Notes under the pieces: generated by a model
What the model saw: only the letters and a program-made list of their open reading frames with translations
Told to the model about the DNA's origin: nothing
The model's database searches: none
Shown here: one piece after another, positions 56,619 through 64,000 of the stretch
Layout: each line of letters starts with the position of its first letter
Position numbering within the stretch: the stretch's first letter is position 1
Made by a program: the position numbers and the translations under genes
Assembly (NCBI RefSeq): GCF_003935895.2
Contig: NZ_CP054058.1
Location: 2,585,177 to 2,649,176 of the forward strand
DNA length: 64,000 nucleotides
Direction of reading: 5' to 3'
Source: Scandinavium goeteborgense
Lineage (GTDB): Bacteria > Pseudomonadota > Gammaproteobacteria > Enterobacterales > Enterobacteriaceae

Positions 56619-57944
56619 TTACTGCTGGAACGGATACACCGAACCGAGATCCAGAATTTGCGTCAGCTGATCCAGCGCCTCGCGCCCTTCGCGCAGCAGC
56701 TGCGGGTCAGCCAAATCCGCCTGGGTCAGACGGTCGCGATAATATCTGTCGACCCAGGTATTCAGCGTATCGAACAACGCATCATTCATCAGTACCGACG
56801 GATTCACGGCCTGAAGCTCGGCCTCGTTCAGCACCACGCGCAGGCGTAAACATGCCGGGCCGCCGCCGTTGGCCATGCTTTCACGCAGGTCAAACACCTT
56901 CAGTTCGTTAATCGGGTTGTCCTGCGCCAGCACATCATTCAGATACGACCACACGCCCTGATGCTCTCGCGACTCCTGCGGCAGGACCAGCATCATGCTG
57001 CCATCGGGCTTGCTGAGCAGCTGGCTGTTAAACAGATACGTCGAGACTGCATCGTTCACCGACACGCGAGATGTCGGCACTTCCACCGGCGTGAAGCCCG
57101 GCACGCGCTCACGCAGCTGGGCCAATAATTGCGGCTGATTCAGAAATGCCTGTTGATGGCAGAACAGCACCTGACGGTTACTGACCGCAATCACATCGTT
57201 ATGGAACACACCCTGGTCGATCACTTCCGGGTTCTGCTGCGCAAAAATAACCTGCTGCGGATTGACCTGATTGAGTCGGGCCACGGCCTGGCTGGCCTCC
57301 AGCGTCTGACGGGCCGGATAGCGCTGCGGCTGCTGCGGGCCGCCCTCTTCACGCCCGTACACGAACATTTGCAGGCCCGGCTGAGGGTAATCGCCGCCGA
57401 GACGGTTATGGTTCGCCGCCCCTTCGTCGCCAAACATCGCCACCTGCGGCAATGCGCCGTGAACGGCAAACACCTGCTCATTAGTGAAAATCGCCCGCAA
57501 TACCGCTTCGGTGGTCGGGGCTTCGCTGGCGCGGTGGAATTTGTTATTCAGATTCGCCACTGTCAGATGCACTTTGCCATCCAGCGCATCGGCTGACGGG
57601 CACACCGTCGCGGCATTCGCCACCCACATCGACGAAGCCGAACTCACGGCGGATAACAGCTGCGGTGACTGGGCCGCCGCTTTTTCGATGACCTGCTCAT
57701 CGCTGCCGGTAAAGCCAAGCTGGCGCAGCAGCGGCACGTTCGGGCGCTCCTGCGGCGGCAGCACGGCCTGTTTATAACCGAGATCCGCCAGGGCCTTCAT
57801 CTTCAGCAGGCCCTGTTTCGCCGCCAGTTGCGGGTTCGACACGCGGAAACGGTGCTTCGTCGAGGCCTCATTACCGAACGACAGCCCGGCGTAGTGGTGC
57901 GTCAGCCCCGGCAGCCCGTCAAAGTTCACTTCCCAGGCTTTCAT
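56619..57944 (-). CDS. astB: AstB, succinylarginine dihydrolase
   Basis: 441 aa (E. coli 447). Amidinotransferase fold: [22 protein letters not shown], catalytic Cys in [12 protein letters not shown] (near 364), His in the [15 protein letters not shown] block. Converts N2-succinylarginine to succinylornithine, CO2 and 2 NH3. Overlaps astD by 4 nt. Confidence 0.96.
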   Translation of the reverse strand: MKAWEVNFDGLPGLTHHYAGLSFGNEASTKHRFRVSNPQLAAKQGLLKMKALADLGYKQAVLPPQERPNVPLLRQLGFTGSDEQVIEKAAAQSPQLLSAVSSASSMWVANAATVCPSADALDGKVHLTVANLNNKFHRASEAPTTEAVLRAIFTNEQVFAVHGALPQVAMFGDEGAANHNRLGGDYPQPGLQMFVYGREEGGPQQPQRYPARQTLEASQAVARLNQVNPQQVIFAQQNPEVIDQGVFHNDVIAVSNRQVLFCHQQAFLNQPQLLAQLRERVPGFTPVEVPTSRVSVNDAVSTYLFNSQLLSKPDGSMMLVLPQESREHQGVWSYLNDVLAQDNPINELKVFDLRESMANGGGPACLRLRVVLNEAELQAVNPSVLMNDALFDTLNTWVDRYYRDRLTQADLADPQLLREGREALDQLTQILDLGSVYPFQQ

Positions 57945-59419
57945 GATTTCACCTCAGCGGAAAAATCGAGGCCCGGATTGAGCGTGCCCGGCAGACTTAA
58001 CCCCGGCGATTCCAGGCTGGCCATCGGCCACGCGCAGTAATCCGCGGCGTACCATGCACCTGGACGATGGTTGCCGGAAGCCCCCACGCCGCCGAACGGG
58101 GCCGTACTCGCCGCGCCGGTCAGCGGTTTATTCCAGTTGACGATCCCCGCGCGCGCTTCCAGCAGCAGCCGATCAAACTTCTCACGCTCGGCAGACACCA
58201 GCCCGCACGAGAGGCCGTAACGGGTGTTATTCGCCAGGGCAATCGCGTCGTCAAAGGTGTCGTAACGCCAGACGCACAGCAGCGGGCCAAACACTTCTTC
58301 ATCCGCCACGTTTTTCACCTCGGTCATGTCAACAATGCCCGGCGCCACCAACGACGTGCCAGGTTGCAGCAAACGCGGCTCCAGCAGCGACACACCGCCG
58401 TTGGCAACGTGTTGCAGCCAGGCGGTACGCACATTCTGCGCAGCCTGTTCGGAAATCAGGCCGCCGATAAACGGTTGCGGCTCAGCGTCCCAGCTGTCAG
58501 GCACGATCCGACGAGTGACCTCCACCAGACGTTTCAGGAACGCGTCCCCGGCTTCACCGCGTTTCACCAGCAGACGACGGGCGCAGGTGCAGCGCTGTCC
58601 GGCGGTGATAAACGCCGATTGCACCGCCACGTGAACCGCGGCATCAATGTCCTGCGGTTCATCGACAATCAGCGGATTATTGCCGCCCATTTCCAGCGCC
58701 AGAATTTTCTGCGGCTGGCCCGCCAGCTGGCGATGCAGCGTAAAACCGGTATTCGAGCTGCCGGTAAATAGCAGCCCGTCGAGATCGGCCTGCCCGCTTA
58801 ACGCTTCACCGACCGCACGCCCGCCCTGAATCAGGTTCAGCACGCCCGCCGGTAAGCCCGCCTGCTGCCACAGTTTCACCACCGCTTCGCCGCTCATCGG
58901 CGTTAACTCGCTTGGCTTGAAAACCACGGTATTGCCCGCCAGCAACGCTGGAACGATGTGCCCGTTCGGCAAATGGCCAGGGAAGTTATACGGGCCGAAT
59001 ACTGCCAGCACGCCGTGTGGACGGTGGCGCAGCGTGGCCGCGCCGTCAGGCATCGGCGTTTCCTGTTCGCCGGTGCGGCTGTGATAGCCCTTCACCGAAA
59101 TGGCAATTTTGTTGATCATCGCGCCGATTTCCGTCGCCGCTTCCCAGCGCGGTTTGCCGGTTTCGCGGGCGATAACCTCAGTCAGCGCCTCTTTATTGCT
59201 TTCCAGCAGCGCGGCAAATTTCTCAGCAATCTGCTGCCGCGCGCTGAACGGTTGTTTTGCCCAGGCCGGGAACGCCGCGCGGGCGGCTTTTACCGCCTCG
59301 CTCACCTGTTGTGCATCGGCGTCGTTGCCCTGCCACACCGCTTCGTGGGTGACCGGATTGGTTTTGCTGCGTGCCTCTGCGCGCCCGGCGACCCAATCGC
59401 CATTGATCCATAAACTCAT
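57941..59419 (-). CDS. astD: AstD, succinylglutamate semialdehyde dehydrogenase
   Basis: 492 aa, the E. coli length. Aldehyde dehydrogenase: [15 protein letters not shown], general base Glu in LEMGGNNP, nucleophile Cys in [11 protein letters not shown], and [13 protein letters not shown]+-dependent. Overlaps astB and astA by 4 nt each. Confidence 0.97.
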   Translation of the reverse strand: MSLWINGDWVAGRAEARSKTNPVTHEAVWQGNDADAQQVSEAVKAARAAFPAWAKQPFSARQQIAEKFAALLESNKEALTEVIARETGKPRWEAATEIGAMINKIAISVKGYHSRTGEQETPMPDGAATLRHRPHGVLAVFGPYNFPGHLPNGHIVPALLAGNTVVFKPSELTPMSGEAVVKLWQQAGLPAGVLNLIQGGRAVGEALSGQADLDGLLFTGSSNTGFTLHRQLAGQPQKILALEMGGNNPLIVDEPQDIDAAVHVAVQSAFITAGQRCTCARRLLVKRGEAGDAFLKRLVEVTRRIVPDSWDAEPQPFIGGLISEQAAQNVRTAWLQHVANGGVSLLEPRLLQPGTSLVAPGIVDMTEVKNVADEEVFGPLLCVWRYDTFDDAIALANNTRYGLSCGLVSAEREKFDRLLLEARAGIVNWNKPLTGAASTAPFGGVGASGNHRPGAWYAADYCAWPMASLESPGLSLPGTLNPGLDFSAEVKS

Positions 59420-60450
59420 GCTTTTTTCTCCTCAGGGCAAAGACGAACCAACCGCACGCGGTCGCCCGCATGGCATTTCAGGGCATCGAGCTGTTTCGCG
59501 CTCAGCAACAGTTTGTCGGTGTGCGGGTCAGCCTGTACCAGCATCGCGCGGTAGTGCTGATACTGCTCGTTGGCGACCAGACAAGTCGGCAATTCACCCG
59601 GCCCTGGCTGGCCTTCACCCACTTCCACCAGACGACTTTTGCGAATCGCCCGCACCCGGTCGATATCACACTCCAGCGTCGGGCCGCCGTCGAAAATGTC
59701 GACGTAGTTACGGTAACGGAACCCTTCTTTTTCCAGCACCGCCCGCGCGGGTGCGGTTTGCGGGTGGACTTCACCAATCACCGCCCGCGCTTCCTCTGAG
59801 AGGAAATCCGTGTAAATCGGGTGTTTCGGCATCAGTTCGGCGATAAAGGCTTTTTGCCCGGTGCCGCACAGGTAATCCGCGCGGGCAAACGGCATTGAGA
59901 AGAAACGCTGGCCGAGGCTTTCCCAGAACGGGGAGTAGCCGTGCTCGTCGATCACGCCGCGCATCTCCGCCACCACTTTGTCATTAAAGCGGTCACGGAA
60001 GGCGGCCATAAACAGGAATCGGGATTTCGACAGCAGGTAGCCGTTGCCCTCTTTGCGCCATTCCGGGTCAAGGAACAGCGTGCAGAGTTCGCTGCTGCCG
60101 GTGTGATCGTTACTCAGAAACAGCGTTGGCAACGCGTTGTAAACGTTCAGCTCTTTCGACGCGTGCACCTGGGTGCCGACGCGATAGTTGTACCAGGAAT
60201 CATGCAGACCGACCGCGACCTCAATGGCGCAAATCCCCGCCACTTGGCCGGTGGACGTATCCTCCAGCACGAAAACGTAGCCCTGCTCGCCTTTTTCCAG
60301 GCTGCCATTCCAGGTGTTAATCGAGCGTTCAATGCGCGCCGACAGCGTGGTTTCATCGGCAGGAAGCGACGTTAAACCGCCGCCGGTTTTCCCTGCAAGC
60401 GCCAGCAGGCCGGGCAAATCCTCATGTCCGACCGGACGGATCACCATCAT
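59416..60450 (-). CDS. astA: AstA, arginine N-succinyltransferase
   Basis: 344 aa, the E. coli length. [29 protein letters not shown] start; [18 protein letters not shown] and [12 protein letters not shown] are family blocks (GNAT-like fold). First committed step of the AST pathway. Overlaps astC by 4 nt. Confidence 0.96.
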   Translation of the reverse strand: MMVIRPVGHEDLPGLLALAGKTGGGLTSLPADETTLSARIERSINTWNGSLEKGEQGYVFVLEDTSTGQVAGICAIEVAVGLHDSWYNYRVGTQVHASKELNVYNALPTLFLSNDHTGSSELCTLFLDPEWRKEGNGYLLSKSRFLFMAAFRDRFNDKVVAEMRGVIDEHGYSPFWESLGQRFFSMPFARADYLCGTGQKAFIAELMPKHPIYTDFLSEEARAVIGEVHPQTAPARAVLEKEGFRYRNYVDIFDGGPTLECDIDRVRAIRKSRLVEVGEGQPGPGELPTCLVANEQYQHYRAMLVQADPHTDKLLLSAKQLDALKCHAGDRVRLVRLCPEEKKA

Positions 60451-61667
60451 GATGACACCTCGGAGACAAAGCGTTCGCAGGTTTTGGCGAAGCGGTCGAG
60501 ACCGGCCTTCACCTCTGCTTCGCTGATAATCAACGCGGGTGCAAAGCGCACCACGTTGGCCCCGGCGATCAGCACCATCAGCCCATTTTCGGCGGCAAGT
60601 TGGCTAATCTGTTTGGCTTTTCCGGCGTATTCCGCTTTCAGCACGCAGCCGATCAGCAAGCCCATGCCGCGCACCTCATCGAACAAACTGAACTGGGCGT
60701 TGATAGCGGTCAGACGTTCGGTAAACCACTGGTTGCGCTGCTTCACGCCGTTCAGCACGTCATGGGTATTAATAATAGAAAGCACTTCCCCGGCTACCGC
60801 GCAGGCCAGCGGGTTGCCGCCGTAGGTAGTGCCGTGGGTGCCGACAGTCATCACGCGGGAAAATTCCTCGCGGGTCAGCAGCGCGCCAATCGGGAAACCG
60901 CCGCCGAGCGCTTTCGCCGTCGACAGCGCATCCGGCGTCACGCCGTAATGCATATAGGCGTACAGTTCGCCGGTGCGGCCCACGCCGGTTTGCACTTCGT
61001 CAAAGATCAGCAGCGCATTGTGGCGGTCGCACAGTTCGCGCAATTCTTTCAGGAACGCTGGCGTGGCAGGCACCACGCCGCCTTCGCCCTGAATCGGCTC
61101 GACAATCACCGCGCAGGTATCGTCGTTGATCAGCGCTCTCGCCGAGTCGATATCGTTATAAATGGCGTGCTGAATTTGCGGCGGCAGCGGCGCGAAATCC
61201 TGCGAATAGGAAGGCTGTCCGCCCGCGCTGACGGTAAACAGCGTGCGGCCGTGGAAGGCGTTTTTGAAGGCCACGATACCGCTTTTCTGCGGGCCAAATT
61301 TGTCGTGGGCGTATTTACGCGCCAGCTTCAGCGCCGCTTCGTTGGCTTCCGCCCCGGAGTTACAGAAAAACACTTTGTCGGCAAAGGTGGCGTCAATCAG
61401 CTGTTTTGCGAGCTTCAACACTGGCTCGTTGCTGTAGCCGTTGCCGGTATGCCAGAACTTTCCGGCTTGTTCGGTCAGGGCGCGAACCATCGCCGGATGC
61501 GCATGGCCCAGGGCGTTCACTGCGATCCCGCCTGCAAAATCAATGTACTCTTTGCCCTGCTGATCCCACAGGCGAGACCCTTCTCCACGTACCGGAATAA
61601 AAGGCGCCGGGGCGTAAACCGGCATCATCCAATCGTCAAAATTTGAACGCGTAACTGACTGAGACAT
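60447..61667 (-). CDS. astC: AstC, succinylornithine transaminase
   Basis: 406 aa, the E. coli length. Class III PLP aminotransferase: PLP Lys252 in [29 protein letters not shown] and [14 protein letters not shown]. Also acts as acetylornithine transaminase in E. coli. Start [10 protein letters not shown] at 61667 after GAAGAAGAGG; the longer upstream reading is not conserved. Confidence 0.97.
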   Translation of the reverse strand: MSQSVTRSNFDDWMMPVYAPAPFIPVRGEGSRLWDQQGKEYIDFAGGIAVNALGHAHPAMVRALTEQAGKFWHTGNGYSNEPVLKLAKQLIDATFADKVFFCNSGAEANEAALKLARKYAHDKFGPQKSGIVAFKNAFHGRTLFTVSAGGQPSYSQDFAPLPPQIQHAIYNDIDSARALINDDTCAVIVEPIQGEGGVVPATPAFLKELRELCDRHNALLIFDEVQTGVGRTGELYAYMHYGVTPDALSTAKALGGGFPIGALLTREEFSRVMTVGTHGTTYGGNPLACAVAGEVLSIINTHDVLNGVKQRNQWFTERLTAINAQFSLFDEVRGMGLLIGCVLKAEYAGKAKQISQLAAENGLMVLIAGANVVRFAPALIISEAEVKAGLDRFAKTCERFVSEVSS

Positions 61668-61743
61668 AGCAACCTCTTCTTCCGGTAAACACAACGTTAT
61701 TGTGATGTTAATAAATGTGAGCGCTTGTGCTGTAAATGTATAT

Positions 61744-61759
61744 TGCAGGCATCGTGCCA
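61744..61759 (-). promoter_or_regulatory. Sigma-54 promoter of the ast operon
   Basis: Read on the minus strand: TGGCACGATGCCTGCA, with GG (-24) and GC (-12) in the correct N10 spacing. It lies 77 bp upstream of astC. Nitrogen-limitation control by NtrC through this promoter is known for E. coli ast. Confidence 0.92.
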
Positions 61760-61957
61760 GCCAGCGACAAAAGTGCATAAACGGAAGTGGGTAACTGAAT
61801 ATCAATGACTTACAACGTATCGCTATTCACCATTAATGCATATAAAGTGAATAGAAACCGATTTCAGCGCCATTAGAAGCACTAATAAGGGCAACATTAT
61901 GCATTAGTAAATCTTAATTCGTGATTTGTGAGGGCTGCGACATTTGTCGTAAATTTC

Positions 61958-61994
61958 CGCCCCAAAACGGGGCGTCGTGCGCCAAAATGGCGCA
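61958..61994 (+). other. Two tandem A-loop hairpins
   Basis: CGCCCC-AAAAC-GGGGCG (61958-61974), three bases, then TGCGCCA-AAA-TGGCGCA (61978-61994). Two GC-rich stems of equal 17-nt length with A-rich loops in the 5' region of the oxidoreductase gene. Role unknown. Confidence 0.6.
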
Positions 61995-62128
61995 TCGCTG
62001 GAGGATAAATCGGTCATTAAAACGCCAGGCCGCCATTCCGTTTGCCCCTGTCGAACCTTGTTTGTCGCCCTTCTCCCGCTGCACTACGCTCAAAAGGTTT
62101 AATTCACTGGCACCCGGCGAGGAACCCT

Positions 62129-63526
62129 ATGCGGCGTTTTGATGCGGTACTGATTGGCGCGGGCCAGGCGGCCCCGTCTTTGGCGGTTGAACTGGCGGCG
62201 CGCGGTCAGCACGTCGCCATGATTGAAGGCAATATGTTTGGCGGTACCTGCGTCAACTTCGGCTGCACCCCGACCAAAACCCTGCGTAAATCCGCGCGGG
62301 TGGCGCACATGGCGCGTCGGGCTGCGGAATTTGGGGTGAACACCGGGCCGGTGAGCGTTGATTTTTCCGCGGCGATGGCGCGGATGCGCGCCCGAGTGGA
62401 GACCTCGCGCAGCGGGCTGATCCAGTGGCTGGAAGGCACCGACAACGTGGAAACGATCCACGGCTGGGCGCGTTTTATCGGGCGCGACGCCGAGCGTTTT
62501 CTGCTTGAGGTCAACGGCGAAACGCTGTCTGCCGCGCAGGTATATCTCAATCCCGGCACCCGGGCGTTTATCCCGTCGCTTCCCGGCCTGGAAAGCGTGC
62601 CGTATCTCGATAACGCCAGTCTGCTGGCGCTGACTGAATGCCCGAAGCATCTGGTTATTCTCGGGGCCAGCTATATCGGGCTGGAGCTGGGGCAAATCTT
62701 TCGCCGCCTTGGCGCGGAGGTGTCGATTATTCACCGTGCAGATCGCATTGCCGAGCGTGAAGACGCCGACGTCAGCGAGCACATTACCGATTTCCTGCGC
62801 GATGAAGGGATTACGTTTTATCTCAACAGCAGCATACAAAGCCTGGCACCCGCCGCAGACGGGCTGAGCGTTCAGCTCGCGGACGGCCATGAATTTAGCG
62901 CCAGCCATCTGTTAATCGCCACGGGCCGCCAGCCTAATACAGAACGACTGAATCTCGAGACCGTCGGGATAGAAACCGACGCGCGCGGGTTTATTCGCAC
63001 CGATGCGCATTTCAATACCAACGTCGCAGGCATAAAAGCGCTGGGCGATATCAACGGGCGTGGCGCGTTCACCCACACCAGCTATCACGATTTCCAGATT
63101 GTGCTGTCGGAAATTGACGGCCAGCAACCGGACGGCCAATGGCACGACGCCGACCGGCGCGTACTGAGTTACGCCATGTTTACCGACCCACCGCTGGGCC
63201 GGGTGGGCATTACGCTGGCGCAGGCTCGGGAACAGGTGAAACAAGGGGCGCAAATCCTGGTGGCCGATTTCAACATGGCCGACGTCAGCCGGGCCAAAGA
63301 AGAGAGCGAAACCTACGGCATGATGCGCCTGATTGTTGATGCGCAAAGCGAGCGCTTCCTCGGCGCGGCGATCCTCGGTATCGGCGGGGATGAAATCATC
63401 TCGGTGATTTCCAACTATATGGCCACCGGGGCCAGCTACCGCCAGATGCTCCAGGCGCTGCCCGTGCACCCCACCGTGGCGGAGTTTTTCCCGACGGTGT
63501 TGGCGAGGCTTAAACCGCTGAGCTGA
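62129..63526 (+). CDS. MerA-like FAD-dependent pyridine nucleotide-disulfide oxidoreductase
   Basis: 465 aa. Class I family (glutathione reductase, lipoamide dehydrogenase, MerA): FAD site IGAGQAAPSLAVEL (9-22), redox Cys41/Cys46 in GTCVNFGCTPTK, NAD(P) site ILGASYIGLELGQIFRRLG, second FAD motif IKALGDINGRGAF and catalytic His-Glu in HPTVAEFFP. No N-terminal MerA heavy-metal domain and no C-terminal vicinal Cys pair, so mercury reduction is unlikely. Start MRRFDAVLIG at 62129 with CGAGGAA upstream. Substrate unknown. Confidence 0.88.
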   Translation: MRRFDAVLIGAGQAAPSLAVELAARGQHVAMIEGNMFGGTCVNFGCTPTKTLRKSARVAHMARRAAEFGVNTGPVSVDFSAAMARMRARVETSRSGLIQWLEGTDNVETIHGWARFIGRDAERFLLEVNGETLSAAQVYLNPGTRAFIPSLPGLESVPYLDNASLLALTECPKHLVILGASYIGLELGQIFRRLGAEVSIIHRADRIAEREDADVSEHITDFLRDEGITFYLNSSIQSLAPAADGLSVQLADGHEFSASHLLIATGRQPNTERLNLETVGIETDARGFIRTDAHFNTNVAGIKALGDINGRGAFTHTSYHDFQIVLSEIDGQQPDGQWHDADRRVLSYAMFTDPPLGRVGITLAQAREQVKQGAQILVADFNMADVSRAKEESETYGMMRLIVDAQSERFLGAAILGIGGDEIISVISNYMATGASYRQMLQALPVHPTVAEFFPTVLARLKPLS

Positions 63527-64000
63527 AAACAAGATGAGGGCCGATTATATTGGCATGAATGTTTGGGGTATTCTCTGGGTCCATTGCTCTGGACGGAACT
63601 GGCCTGACGCCTTGTCATCAAAGTTTAGGCTCGGCTGGCTGTTTACTTATCTTTGTTGAAAGACCGGTTTGTGCTGTGAGTTCAACTGATGGACGCAATT
63701 TGCATTAAGAGCATCATTAACAGATGTCACTTCCCCTAAAGATTTTAATTAATTGTGTCCAATATGACTCTTAGCTTTTGCTTATGAAGCGTTCACAAAA
63801 AACTGATATTTCAAAAGCAATTGATTGGTTAAAACCTTACAATATCAATGAGTTAATTTAAAATATAAAATCTAGCTACCATGCATGTTGAGAAAATGAT
63901 ATAAAAATAAACCTAAGATCCCCCTACGAATGTGGTTTTTTGTGTCAGCATGTACGTTAAAGGTTTGTGACATTACCCTGTATGCTTTAAGTCATCGAAA
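63527..64000. other. AT-rich right end without a convincing gene
   Basis: 474 bp. AT content rises sharply compared with the preceding gene. A 26-codon frame (63784-63864, MKRSQKTDIS start) has no ribosome-binding site. The base composition suggests horizontally acquired DNA or the upstream region of a gene beyond the window. Confidence 0.5.

Larger units (their letters stand above)
61668..62128. other. astC to oxidoreductase gap: NtrC-like site and leader
   Basis: 461 bp, no supported gene. Left: the sigma-54 promoter, then CACCATTAATGC (61828-61839), an NtrC-like half-match (GCAC-N5-TGGTGC type) about 70 bp upstream of it. Right: AT-rich DNA, two tandem hairpins (61958-61994) and the leader of the flavoprotein gene, with CGAGG as SD. 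A 73-codon GTG reading frame there is not convincing. Confidence 0.65.

Noticed and set aside
60600-61646. A 348-codon open frame on the plus strand
   Set aside because: Antisense to astC; no motifs.
61921-62142. A 73-codon GTG frame with four Cys before the flavoprotein gene
   Set aside because: It runs through two perfect hairpins and overlaps the start of the real gene in another frame.
62129-63526. Calling the flavoprotein a true mercuric reductase
   Set aside because: It lacks the N-terminal heavy-metal domain and the C-terminal Cys pair, and no other mer gene is near.
63436-63621. A 61-codon minus-strand frame at the end of the flavoprotein gene
   Set aside because: Mostly antisense to a conserved gene, with no SD or family signal.

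Overview
The window is enterobacterial chromosome. Gene content and protein sequences closely follow Escherichia coli K-12 blocks (cysB-topA-yciN-sohB-yciK-btuR-rluB; yciO-rnm-trpLEDCBA; ompW-yciC-yciB-yciA; yniB-hxpB-ydjM-tcyP; cedA-katE-chb-osmE-nadE-cho-ves-spy-ast). The order, the extra genes and the enterobacterial ERIC repeats point to a relative such as Enterobacter, Lelliottia or Leclercia rather than to E. coli itself. The genus is an inference.

Left end (1-5.4 kb): the immunity, replication and integration end of a lambdoid prophage, cut by the window edge. A leftward operon holds a Cro/YdaS-type repressor, a YdaT/CII-like regulator, a DUF4222 protein and an O-like replication protein whose gene carries six 23-bp iterons. 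A divergent CI-like repressor lacks the self-cleaving domain. A rightward operon starts at operator-flanked pL and ends in a tyrosine integrase. The prophage lies beyond the small genes ymiA, yciX and a 32-aa membrane peptide downstream of cysB, on the side where acnA would be expected.

6-17.5 kb: ordinary housekeeping genes, with an inserted pair (AraC regulator plus DUF2000 protein) between rluB and yciO. 17.5-24.3 kb: the complete trp operon with promoter-operator, leader peptide and attenuator. The leader peptide has only one Trp codon where enteric leaders normally have two. Just downstream is a previously unflagged small RNA gene with the conserved RyhB core, a Fur box over its promoter and its own terminator, convergent with a SYLF-domain lipoprotein.

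25-32 kb: ompW, yciCBA, then a synteny junction to yniB-hxpB. Next come a KduD-type dehydrogenase behind a KdgR-like box, SOS-controlled ydjM, a WaaY-like kinase gene whose last codons copy the ydjM 3' end, and the cystine carrier tcyP.

33.5-43 kb: a complete citrate-fermentation locus, with the citAB two-component system divergent from citCDEFXGT, inserted between tcyP and cedA. 43-51 kb: katE and the N,N'-diacetylchitobiose operon chbBCARFG. 51-62 kb: osmE, nadE, SOS-controlled cho, ves, spy and the arginine-succinyltransferase operon astCADBE behind a sigma-54 promoter. The window ends with a MerA-like flavoprotein disulfide reductase and about 470 bp of AT-rich non-coding DNA. The host genes thus cover cysteine control, topology, tryptophan synthesis, citrate and chitobiose use, arginine catabolism and envelope stress. 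The features most worth following up are the RyhB-like RNA, the chimeric WaaY-like gene, the single-Trp leader and the phage iterons and structured RNA.
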